This document shows, piece by piece, positions 6,027-11,785 of a stretch of DNA of 11,785 bases. Position 1 is the first letter of the stretch. Each line of letters begins with the position of its first letter. This stretch comes from Thermoplasmata archaeon. Its GTDB lineage: Archaea > Thermoplasmatota > JAKEGO01. The position numbers were made by a program, and so were the translations under genes. Under the pieces are notes generated by a model. The model made no database searches, was not told the DNA's origin, and worked only from the letters and a program-made list of their open reading frames with translations. The stretch covers positions 1-11,785 of the forward strand of contig JAKEGO010000142.1 of NCBI GenBank assembly GCA_022615805.1. Direction: 5' to 3'.

Positions 6027-7230
6027 AGTACTCCTCCTTCTTCCCCACGCCCCACTTCTCGAGCGCCTGCCTCAGCTCCTCGTGCTCCACGGCGAACTCC
6101 TCCAGCGTCCGGCCCTGGGTGACCGCCTCGACGGCCTGGCGCATTGCCATGGCCCCGCGCCTCGTCCCTGCCGGGTGCCCGTGTATCCCGCCGCCGGCCT
6201 GCATGATGATGTCCATCCCGCGGTGCCTCACCTCGTCGGCAACGCAGCCCGGGTGGAGGCCGCCCGATGCGACCGGGAAGGTGGGCCTGAGGCCGTGCCA
6301 CTTCTCCGTCAGGATGCGGTCGAGGGGGAGGACCTCCTCCGCGGTGGCGTCCATCTTCCCGGTTATCGCGCCGACGTGGAACTGGTCGCCGCCGAGCATC
6401 CTCACGAGCCGGGAGATCACCTTCATGGAGATGCCGTGGTCCGGGTCGCGGGTGATCGCCCCGTGCATCGCGCGATGCACGTGTATCGGGAGCGACGTCT
6501 CGCGCCTGAGCTCCAGGAGACCGGTGAATCCCGACGTGAGGACGTCGATCATGAGCATGTTCGCCCCCCATTTCGAGGCGATGTCCGCACGCTCCGCGAC
6601 CTCCTCGGGGCCGGCCGTGACGTTGACCGCATAGGATACGTTCCGACCCGTCTCCTCCCACACCTTGTCGAGGACCTCCATCACCTCCGGGATCCGTTCG
6701 GTCATCGGGCAGAAGGCCTGGTCCGTGAGGGTCTCGTCGTCCTTGATGAGGTCGACGCCGCCCAGCGCCGCCGAGAACGCCACCTTCGCCGTCTCCGCGG
6801 GCGTGAGGCCGACCTTCGGCTTGACGATGGTGCCCACGTGGGGCCGCCTCTCGGAACCCACGAGGTGGCGCATCCCCTCGATGCCGTACCTCGGCCCCGG
6901 GAACCGGCGGACGTAGGAGTGTGGCATGATGACATCCTCCAGCCGGACCTTTCGTATCTGCTCGAGCCCGAAGAGGTTGCCGGCGACCACCGACAGGAGC
7001 TGCGGCACGTTCCCTGGCTCGAAGAGGTCGAGGGGGTAGATGACGGACGCCGTGCGCGCCCTCTCGTCGATGTCCCCGACCGTCGCGGTCACGAAGCCCA
7101 GGTCCCGGTCCGTCGTCCTGACCTCGGTCCACGTCCCGGTGGACTCCTCCATTGCGATTATCCTGGCTGCCTTCTCAAGGGGCATGTCGCTGTCGATCCT
7201 GTAGATCGCCTCGATCCAGTCGACCTCCAT
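6016..7230 (-). CDS. rbcL: Ribulose-1,5-bisphosphate carboxylase, form III-like
   Basis: The large-subunit-type RuBisCO of 404 aa carboxylates ribulose 1,5-bisphosphate to two 3-phosphoglycerates. All catalytic positions are present (spinach numbering in brackets): Glu28 [60] before STGTW, Asn85 [123] in GNLFG, Lys137 and Lys139 [175, 177] in VKPKVGL, the carbamate and metal site Lys163-Asp-Asp-Glu166 [201-204], His252 [294] in HRAMH, His285 and Lys292 [327, 334], Ser322 [379] in ASGG, and the GGGIHGHP phosphate loop. It is therefore a true RuBisCO and not a form IV like-protein. The N-terminus is about 25 residues shorter than in well-known form III enzymes, so the subgroup is uncertain. No small subunit gene is seen. 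ATG 7230 is preferred over GTG 7239 because GGAGGTGA lies 5 bases before it and overlaps the GTG. Confidence 0.95.
   Translation of the reverse strand: MEVDWIEAIYRIDSDMPLEKAARIIAMEESTGTWTEVRTTDRDLGFVTATVGDIDERARTASVIYPLDLFEPGNVPQLLSVVAGNLFGLEQIRKVRLEDVIMPHSYVRRFPGPRYGIEGMRHLVGSERRPHVGTIVKPKVGLTPAETAKVAFSAALGGVDLIKDDETLTDQAFCPMTERIPEVMEVLDKVWEETGRNVSYAVNVTAGPEEVAERADIASKWGANMLMIDVLTSGFTGLLELRRETSLPIHVHRAMHGAITRDPDHGISMKVISRLVRMLGGDQFHVGAITGKMDATAEEVLPLDRILTEKWHGLRPTFPVASGGLHPGCVADEVRHRGMDIIMQAGGGIHGHPAGTRRGAMAMRQAVEAVTQGRTLEEFAVEHEELRQALEKWGVGKKEEYYAE
6031..6037 (-). promoter_or_regulatory. Ribosome binding site of AMP phosphorylase
   Basis: GGAGGAG on the minus strand lies 4 bases before the ATG at 6026 and within the RuBisCO 3' end, supporting coupled translation and this start. 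Confidence 0.75.
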
Positions 7231-7235
7231 GACGC

Positions 7236-7243
7236 TCACCTCC
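7236..7243 (-). promoter_or_regulatory. Ribosome binding site of RuBisCO
   Basis: GGAGGTGA on the minus strand is a full match to the archaeal anti-Shine-Dalgarno sequence, 5 bases before ATG 7230. It decides the start of the gene. Confidence 0.85.
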
Positions 7244-7254
7244 GCTGTGCCGCG

Positions 7255-8154
7255 TCAGGCGACGTGGGGGGACAGGTCCCCCGCGCCGATCCTCTCGCAG
7301 ATGGCGCGCGCCTGCGACGGCGTGATGATGCCGCCCTCGGTGACGATCCCCTTGACCATCTCCGGCGGCGTGACGTCGAACACCGGGTTCCTCACCTTGA
7401 CGCCCGGTATGGGGCAGGGGAGCACCTCCTCGGCCGGCCTCTCCTCGATCGGCACCGGGTTCCTCCCCATGGCCGCGGGCGAGAACTTGTACGTCTCGGT
7501 GAACACGTAGACGGGCACCCCGTGGTCCCTGGCGGCCGAGGCCACGCTCGCCGTGCCCACCTTGTTGATGAGCGAGCCGGCCATCGTCACCGTGTCCGCG
7601 CCCAGGAGCACCGCATGGATGTCCTCGGTCGCGATTATGTGCCTCGCGGCGGAATCGACGATGAGCGTCGTCTCGATCCCGGCACTGGCGAGGGCCTGGA
7701 CGGTCAGGTGCCCCTGTCCCCACGGCCTCGTCTCGGTGGCGAAGACCTCGAAGCGCCGCCCCGAGCGCCTCGCCGCCACGAGGGTGTCGATGACCGCCGA
7801 GCTGTTGCAGTGCGTGAGGTACCTGCCGAAATCGACCATGAGCCGCGAGCCGTGGCGCACGACGCCGGCCCTTGCCTCCGCGGCGTATGCCTCGAATTCC
7901 GCGGCCGCCGAATCGACAGCGTCGGGGTCCTCACCCGCCGCCGTGGCCCTTTGGTACATGAACTCGACCGCATTGCGCAGGCTTACGGCCGAGGGCCTCG
8001 TGTTGAGCAGGGTCCTCCGCGCCGCCTCGATGTCCCGCCCCTCGCGGACCGCTGCCGCCATCGCGCGGGCCGCGGCGCGGGCTATCGCGCCGGCGCCCCG
8101 GATGCGCATCGTCCTTATGGCGTCGACCGTGTCCTCGAACTCGCCTTCCAGCAC
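7255..8154 (-). CDS. e2b2: Ribose-1,5-bisphosphate isomerase (eIF2B alpha-like family)
   Basis: This 299-aa enzyme isomerises ribose 1,5-bisphosphate from AMP phosphorylase to ribulose 1,5-bisphosphate for RuBisCO. It belongs to the eIF2B alpha/beta/delta and methylthioribose-1-phosphate isomerase superfamily. Motifs in order: IRGAGAIARAAARA (18-31), Cys116 in THCNSSAV, ETRPWGQG (141-148), Asp187 in GADTVTMAGSLINKVGT, and ETYKFSP. Cys116 and Asp187 correspond to the catalytic pair known for this isomerase. It heads the cluster and is followed after 24 bases by the RuBisCO ATG. The GTG start has no ribosome binding site but has a TATA-like box 25 bases upstream, which suggests a leaderless mRNA. 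A translation factor eIF2B role or methylthioribose-1-phosphate isomerase is less likely given the operon. Confidence 0.93.
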   Translation of the reverse strand: MLEGEFEDTVDAIRTMRIRGAGAIARAAARAMAAAVREGRDIEAARRTLLNTRPSAVSLRNAVEFMYQRATAAGEDPDAVDSAAAEFEAYAAEARAGVVRHGSRLMVDFGRYLTHCNSSAVIDTLVAARRSGRRFEVFATETRPWGQGHLTVQALASAGIETTLIVDSAARHIIATEDIHAVLLGADTVTMAGSLINKVGTASVASAARDHGVPVYVFTETYKFSPAAMGRNPVPIEERPAEEVLPCPIPGVKVRNPVFDVTPPEMVKGIVTEGGIITPSQARAICERIGAGDLSPHVA

Positions 8155-8175
8155 GGCAGTGCATCGCGCGGCGGG

Positions 8176-8182
8176 TTATTAC
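8176..8182 (-). promoter_or_regulatory. TATA-like box of the AMP pathway operon
   Basis: GTAATAA lies on the minus strand, with a purine-rich AAAAG stretch just upstream as a possible BRE. The box is centred 25 bases before the isomerase GTG. It probably drives the whole minus-strand run isomerase-RuBisCO-AMP phosphorylase-TPR, and perhaps the DOMON genes, since no clear TATA box is visible before those. Confidence 0.65.
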
Positions 8183-8194
8183 AACTTTTGGTAT

Positions 8195-8212
8195 CCCCTC
8201 GCCCCGGAGGGG
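8195..8212. promoter_or_regulatory. Inverted repeat just upstream of the AMP operon promoter
   Basis: CCCCTC and GAGGGG form perfect 6-bp arms around a 6-base GC loop, ending about 13 bases before the TATA-like box of the operon. It could be an operator or the end of the small upstream gene's transcript. Two copies of GGGCGGCCG also lie between it and 8290. The spacer 8155-8289 shows no gene. Confidence 0.3.
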
Positions 8213-8289
8213 CTGGAGGCGGTGCGCCCGGTGCCGACCAGCAGGGGCGGCCGGATCGATGCGAGGGGCGGGCGGCCGACCGGACAACC

Positions 8290-8535
8290 TCAACTTGAGA
8301 GATGCGGCTCCCCGGCCGTGTCGATGATGGAGACGAGGGCGCTCTGCAAGGGATACGGCGGGATCAGGGCCGCGTAGAAGAGCTCCTGCACCGTCCCGCC
8401 GAGATGAGGCGTGATGTACTGCGACCTGTAGCTGACGGTGACGGCGCCATCGACCTCGTTGCGAAGCTCGATCGACACGCGCCACGATGCTGCCAGACTG
8501 TGCGTGCAGGGTGGACCGCGGCGATGCGTGACCAT
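8290..8535 (-). CDS. Small hypothetical protein
   Basis: I do not recognise this protein of about 81 aa (up to 104 aa if it starts at ATG 8604). It is thought to be real because the C-terminal 60 residues use the same GC-ending codons as neighbouring genes and alternate polar and hydrophobic residues (VSIELRNEVDGAVTVSYRSQ, then an amphipathic LFYAALIPP stretch). The opposite strand in the same interval gives a typical Arg/Asp/Gly shadow. It has no signal peptide or membrane helix. The start is uncertain: ATG 8535, GTG 8478 or ATG 8604. None has a clear ribosome site, and the longest start lies beyond the shared TATA element. It stands divergent from the transporter gene and upstream of the AMP operon, so a regulator of one of them is possible but not shown. 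Confidence 0.45.
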   Translation of the reverse strand: MVTHRRGPPCTHSLAASWRVSIELRNEVDGAVTVSYRSQYITPHLGGTVQELFYAALIPPYPLQSALVSIIDTAGEPHLSS

Positions 8536-8584
8536 CGCGTTCGATACGCCCCGACCCGACAGCGCTGCCCCCAGATTGGTCTCC

Positions 8585-8591
8585 TTTATAT
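8585..8591 (+). promoter_or_regulatory. TATA-like box of the EamA transporter, possibly two-way
   Basis: TTTATAT is centred 26 bases before ATG 8614. The sequence is nearly symmetric (ATATAAA on the other strand), so it could also serve the divergent small gene. The upstream in-frame ATG at 8590 lies inside this box and is therefore not the likely start. Confidence 0.6.
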
Positions 8592-8613
8592 GGTCGATGG
8601 CCATGGGGTGCCG

Positions 8614-9603
8614 ATGCGGAACGGTCTCTGGGTGGCGCTGATCGGGTCCCTCGCGCTGTGGGGCCTGACTTTCCCTCTCATGAAGATAGCCCTGGAGGAG
8701 GCGGGACCGATGACCATGGCGCTCATGAGGTTCGCCGTCACGTTCCCCTTCATCGTCCTCTTCTCGCTCATGATAAGCGACAGGGGTCCGCTGTTATCCA
8801 GGGAGGTACTGCCCGAGGCGGCGTTCGTCTGCCTGTTCTCCACAGTCCTCGGGAACCTCTTCCAGAACTACGGCCTGCTCTACACGACGGCGGGGATGGC
8901 GTCGGTCCTGCAGGAGATGGCCCCGCTCTTCACGATCATCCTCGCGATGAGGTTCCTCGGCGAACGGGTGAACGCCCACATCATAGGCGGCGCCGTCATC
9001 GCGTTCGCGGCCACCTTGCTCCTGTTCTACGACGCCTCGGCTGGCCCCGAGGCCCTCTACGGGAACGTCCTCATGGTCCTGACAGCGCTCATGTACGCCA
9101 TATCCGGCCTGAAGAGCAAGGAGGCCCTCTCGTTCACACACCCTGTGACATGGTCCGTGACGACAGCACTGGTCGGCCTTGTGATGCTGCTCCCCGTGAC
9201 CCTGGTGATGGAGTGGAACGACGTGGCGGCCGTCCCCGGCTGGGGGCGCGCGACATGGATTGCCATAGCCGTCCTCGCGATATTCCCCACGGCGATGGGG
9301 CCTCTCATCTGGAACTACGCCATGCGCGAGAAGACGCTCTCCTCACTGTCGATACTCACGTACCTGATCCCGGCCTTCGCCATCCTCTTCGACGCCCTTC
9401 TCACGAGGACGCTGATGAGCCCGCTCCAGCTCTTCTTCGGGCTGATCCTCGTCACGGGCGTGGTGATAGCCCAGAGGGGCTCCAAGGTCGCCGCCGAGGA
9501 GCACGGCCAGCAGTACCACATGAAGAGGCCGCTGAAGATGAGGGTGGACGTTTCATGGTGGCCCGGGAACAGCGACGGGAGGCAGGCGAGGGCGAAGCGG
9601 TGA
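8614..9603 (+). CDS. EamA-type (drug/metabolite transporter superfamily) membrane permease
   Basis: This 329-aa protein has about ten hydrophobic segments arranged as two EamA repeats of five helices. The first begins GSLALWGLTFPLMK and ends with the characteristic FLGERV followed by a Gly-rich helix. The second ends with LSSLSILTYLIPAFAILF and a final helix (FGLILVTGVVIAQRG). A basic, hydrophilic tail of about 40 residues follows and is longer than usual. Such proteins export or take up small metabolites, and the substrate cannot be told from sequence. The start at 8614 places the first helix right at the N-terminus and fits the TATA spacing. The long in-frame extension back to 8302 is non-coding in character. 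It is followed by the sugar phosphomutase, which has its own promoter. Confidence 0.88.
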   Translation: MRNGLWVALIGSLALWGLTFPLMKIALEEAGPMTMALMRFAVTFPFIVLFSLMISDRGPLLSREVLPEAAFVCLFSTVLGNLFQNYGLLYTTAGMASVLQEMAPLFTIILAMRFLGERVNAHIIGGAVIAFAATLLLFYDASAGPEALYGNVLMVLTALMYAISGLKSKEALSFTHPVTWSVTTALVGLVMLLPVTLVMEWNDVAAVPGWGRATWIAIAVLAIFPTAMGPLIWNYAMREKTLSSLSILTYLIPAFAILFDALLTRTLMSPLQLFFGLILVTGVVIAQRGSKVAAEEHGQQYHMKRPLKMRVDVSWWPGNSDGRQARAKR

Positions 9604-9642
9604 TCCGTCGTCTCCGTCGGCCCGGTGCTCGATGGGCAACCC

Positions 9643-9648
9643 TTTTAT
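9643..9648 (+). promoter_or_regulatory. TATA-like box of the sugar phosphomutase gene
   Basis: TTTTAT is an isolated AT element in the 66-base spacer after the transporter stop, centred about 24 bases before ATG 9670. It argues for a separate, leaderless transcript. Confidence 0.6.
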
Positions 9649-9669
9649 CGGGCGGGCGGATACAGCGCC

Positions 9670-11010
9670 ATGCTCGACCCCGGGATCTTCCGGGCCTACG
9701 ACATCCGCGGCATCTACGGCCATAACCTGAATGCTGACGTCGCATACAGGATCGGCCGGGCGTTCGTTTCCTTCGTCGGGTGCCGCCGCGTCGTCGTCGG
9801 GCGCGACATGAGGCCGCACTCGAAGCCGCTCTTCGACGCCCTCTCCCGCGGACTCACCGACCAGGGCGCCGACGTCGTGGACCTCGGCCTATGCAGCACC
9901 CCCATGTCCTACTTCGCCAACGGCCTCCTCGGGGCCGACGGCGGCATCATGATCACCGCATCCCACAACACCGCCGAGTGGAACGGCCTCAAGCTCTCCC
10001 GGGCGAGCGCGGTGCCGATCTCGGGGGACACCGGGATCGATGACATCCGCGACATCGTCATGTCCGACAGGTTCGCCCGCCGAGGCGCACGGAGGGGGAC
10101 CGTCACGTCCCACGACATCGCGCCCGAGTACGCCGCGATGGTCAGGAGTCACGCGGAGCCCGTCGGAGAGCGCGGCGGACCGCTCAGGGTCGCCGCGGAC
10201 TTCGCCAACGCCATGGGCGTCGTCGAGGCCCGCGCGCTCGAGGGCATCCTCGACATCGACCCCCTGTACGACGAACTGGACGGCTCGTTCCCCAACCACG
10301 AGGCCAATCCACTCAAGGCCGAGGCGATGGCCGACCTCCAGGCGATGGTCCGCGGGGGCGGCCACGACCTCGGCATCGCCTTCGACGGCGACGCCGACCG
10401 CGTCGGCTTCGTGGACGAGCGCGGAGGCATCGTGCCCAACGACATGACCGCCGCCCTCATCGGCTCGGCGATCCTCGCGAAGAACCCGGGAGGGAGGGTC
10501 CTCTACGACCTCCGATCCTCCTGGGCGGTCAGGGAGTCCATCGAGGAGGCGGGCGGCAAAGCGGGAATATCCCGAGTCGGCCACGCGTTCATCAAGCGGC
10601 AGATGCGCGACGAGGACGCCGTCTTCGCGTCCGAACTGTCGGGCCACTACTACTTCCGCGAGAACCTCTACTGCGAGTCGTCGGCCCTCGCCGCCGTCCT
10701 CGTGGCCAACATGGTGAGGCGCGAAGGGAAGCCGCTCTCCGAACTGATCGCCCCCTTCCGACGCTACCACGCCAGCGGGGAGATCAACTCCACCGTCGCG
10801 GACCTCGACGCCGTGTTCGAGCGACTGCTAAGGGCGTTCCCGGACGGGAGACAGCACACGCTGGACGGGCTGAGCGTCGAGTACGACGACTGGTGGTTCA
10901 ACGTCCGCCCGTCGAACACCGAGCCGCTGGTGCGGCTGAACCTGGAGGCGAGGACGAGGCGGGAGATGGAGAGGCGGAGGGACGAGGTGCTGGGGATCAT
11001 CAGAGGATAG
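9670..11010 (+). CDS. manB: Phosphomannomutase / phosphoglucomutase
   Basis: This cytoplasmic alpha-D-phosphohexomutase of 446 aa (usual length about 450) converts hexose 6-phosphate and hexose 1-phosphate, supplying sugar nucleotides for glycosylation or surface polymers. The N-terminal FRAYDIRGIYG is typical of PMM/PGM enzymes of the AlgC/ManB type. The phosphoserine is Ser98 in ITASHN, the Mg2+ loop is Asp239, Asp241 and Asp243 in DGDADR, the sugar-binding loop is Glu322 and Ser324 in SELSGHYYF, and the phosphate loop is RPSNTEP (413-419). All four domains are intact. Start 9670 is chosen over an upstream in-frame codon near 9625 because the family N-terminus begins here and a TATA-like box is correctly spaced. 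Phosphoglucosamine mutase is less likely given these motifs, but mannose versus glucose preference cannot be decided from sequence. Confidence 0.93.
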   Translation: MLDPGIFRAYDIRGIYGHNLNADVAYRIGRAFVSFVGCRRVVVGRDMRPHSKPLFDALSRGLTDQGADVVDLGLCSTPMSYFANGLLGADGGIMITASHNTAEWNGLKLSRASAVPISGDTGIDDIRDIVMSDRFARRGARRGTVTSHDIAPEYAAMVRSHAEPVGERGGPLRVAADFANAMGVVEARALEGILDIDPLYDELDGSFPNHEANPLKAEAMADLQAMVRGGGHDLGIAFDGDADRVGFVDERGGIVPNDMTAALIGSAILAKNPGGRVLYDLRSSWAVRESIEEAGGKAGISRVGHAFIKRQMRDEDAVFASELSGHYYFRENLYCESSALAAVLVANMVRREGKPLSELIAPFRRYHASGEINSTVADLDAVFERLLRAFPDGRQHTLDGLSVEYDDWWFNVRPSNTEPLVRLNLEARTRREMERRRDEVLGIIRG

Positions 11011-11027
11011 GCCGGGCCTGCACCCAC

Positions 11028-11080
11028 CCTTTTCAAGGAACCTCCACTCGATCTTGAAAAAGGCTATGCTAAGTATTTTT
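11028..11080. terminator. Two-way terminator region between convergent genes
   Basis: The arms CCTTTTCAAG (from 11028) and CTTGAAAAAGG (to 11063) form an imperfect inverted repeat with a loop of about 15 bases. A T5 run at 11076-11080 serves plus-strand transcripts from the phosphomutase, and the A5 run at 11057-11061 is a T-run for minus-strand transcripts from the hypothetical gene. Archaeal termination relies mainly on such T-runs. Confidence 0.5.
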
Positions 11081-11115
11081 ACTCCAGTGGTTTCGATGAT
11101 CGTGACCCGCCGTCA

Positions 11116-11778
11116 TCACGTCAACGCTGGCGCCCTCTCAAGGAATCGCTCCCAAGCGTCAGCGTTCGGCTGTAAGTATCGTCCCTCTTTTTCCAGAATG
11201 CCGACTTCGCTGAGTTCCCGGATGTATGTGAGAGTCTTAATCCCCCCTTTGGAGGATCGGCGTCCGTAATAGCGGGTATACAGAGTTGGAACGGTCTTTG
11301 CTTCCAGTGGGATAGGTCCCTCGTTAATCAGTGAGGTGTAGTAGAAGACGTTCCCCGTCCGGAGAAGCGGTGTGAGGTGGGTGATCTTCATATCGGTCTT
11401 GAGGTACGGGAACCCCCTTTCGGCTATCTCGCCAATGAGCGCGTTGAACATCTCGCTTTCGTCTGATTGGTCCCCAGGAAGGAACACCTGCTCGAATCGA
11501 TTCGCGCGGACGATGATATCATTCCTCTCCTTAACGTAGTCGAGGTCGCGGAGGAACGGGAGGTACTTCCGCTGTTTTGTTGAAAGCATTCTGACAGGGA
11601 GCTCGTCCATCTCGATCAGTGCTGTGATTATCTCGACGATTGGATTCAGACCGTTCCTTACTAAGGGGGTCTGTACGAGCTTCAAGCTAGTGCATCGTAG
11701 CAATGATGCTTCTGCGTCCTCGAGAAGACGTGTTTCCATCTCCTTCGCCTTCGGTATCACAGCCATCCTCGAAGGCAT
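11116..11778 (-). CDS. Hypothetical protein with possible C-terminal winged-helix-like region
   Basis: I do not recognise this 220-aa (or longer) soluble protein. The frame stays open to the window edge beyond the ATG at 11778, so the true start may lie outside; ATG 11766 is another choice, and no ribosome site is seen. The first 60 residues look alpha-helical and charged. The C-terminal 60 residues have a run of helices with a YYGRRSSKGGIKTLTYIREL stretch, then SEVGILEKEGRYLQPN, which resembles a winged-helix wing (helix, then short strand-turn-strand). That would suggest DNA binding, but this is pattern reading only. Base composition and codon use differ from all other genes here: GC is near half, with many A/T-ending codons. 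This suggests recent transfer or a different gene class. No integrase, transposase or repeat is visible next to it. Confidence 0.65.
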   Translation of the reverse strand: MPSRMAVIPKAKEMETRLLEDAEASLLRCTSLKLVQTPLVRNGLNPIVEIITALIEMDELPVRMLSTKQRKYLPFLRDLDYVKERNDIIVRANRFEQVFLPGDQSDESEMFNALIGEIAERGFPYLKTDMKITHLTPLLRTGNVFYYTSLINEGPIPLEAKTVPTLYTRYYGRRSSKGGIKTLTYIRELSEVGILEKEGRYLQPNADAWERFLERAPALT

Positions 11779-11785
11779 CGTCAGG

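Noticed and set aside
6016..7239. RuBisCO-like protein (form IV) such as an enolase of methionine salvage
   Set aside because: All carboxylase catalytic and metal-binding residues are present and the gene lies between the isomerase and AMP phosphorylase.
7255..8154. Translation initiation factor eIF2B subunit or methylthioribose-1-phosphate isomerase
   Set aside because: The family is shared, but the operon with AMP phosphorylase and RuBisCO and the Cys/Asp pair favour ribose-1,5-bisphosphate isomerase.
6082..8298. Plus-strand open frame of 738 codons
   Set aside because: It lies antisense to RuBisCO and the isomerase, whose motifs are unmistakable. Its translation is Arg/Asp/His/Gly-rich without any recognisable domain, typical of a shadow frame in GC-rich DNA.
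8302..8613. N-terminal extension of the EamA transporter frame
   Set aside because: It is charged and shadow-like, would place about 100 residues before the first helix, and includes the TATA box.
1..11785. tRNA, rRNA, CRISPR array or insertion sequence
   Set aside because: On reading both strands I found no tRNA-like cloverleaf, regular spaced repeat or transposase. This was by eye, so a short RNA could be missed.

Overview
This window is a GC-rich stretch that looks archaeal. The evidence is: an archaeal-type AMP phosphorylase, ribose-1,5-bisphosphate isomerase and form III-like RuBisCO in one cluster; AT-rich TATA-like boxes centred 24-26 bases before the start codons of genes that begin transcription units, as expected for leaderless archaeal mRNAs; and strong GGAGG-type ribosome binding sites only before genes inside operons. 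Arginine codons of the AGG type are frequent. A high-GC euryarchaeote, possibly Thermoplasmata-related, would fit, but no rRNA or ribosomal protein gene is present to confirm this.

Layout. Plus strand, left: the C-terminal end of a flavin disulfide oxidoreductase (1-498), then pgsB-pgsC (613-2221), two membrane-associated proteins of the poly-gamma-glutamate synthase type that overlap by 11 nt. Minus strand, 8154 down to 2226: six genes read in one direction. First come the three enzymes of the archaeal AMP pathway: ribose-1,5-bisphosphate isomerase, RuBisCO and AMP phosphorylase. Together they turn AMP plus phosphate into adenine and ribulose-1,5-bisphosphate, then fix CO2 to give two 3-phosphoglycerates. 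A zinc-ribbon/TPR protein overlaps the end of AMP phosphorylase. It is followed by an exported DOMON-domain protein and a 92-aa membrane protein. Plus strand, right: an EamA-type 10-TM transporter and a phosphomannomutase/phosphoglucomutase, each with its own promoter. A small hypothetical gene lies on the minus strand between the isomerase and the transporter. The right end (about 11010-11785) is visibly less GC-rich and holds an unrecognised 220-aa protein in convergent orientation.

The most striking observation is at 2505-2516. The DOMON protein and the following 92-aa membrane protein lie in the same reading frame, separated by one TAA codon and three sense codons. Read through, they form one DOMON-cytochrome b561 protein with a signal peptide, a superoxide-reductase-like domain, a DOMON heme domain and a four-helix b561 core. 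The three codons after the stop encode Arg-Thr-His, and that His falls where one of the four b561 heme ligands is expected. This is therefore either a recent nonsense mutation, a sequence error, or a naturally split or read-through cytochrome. The AMP-pathway cluster itself is known biology in an unusually compact arrangement.
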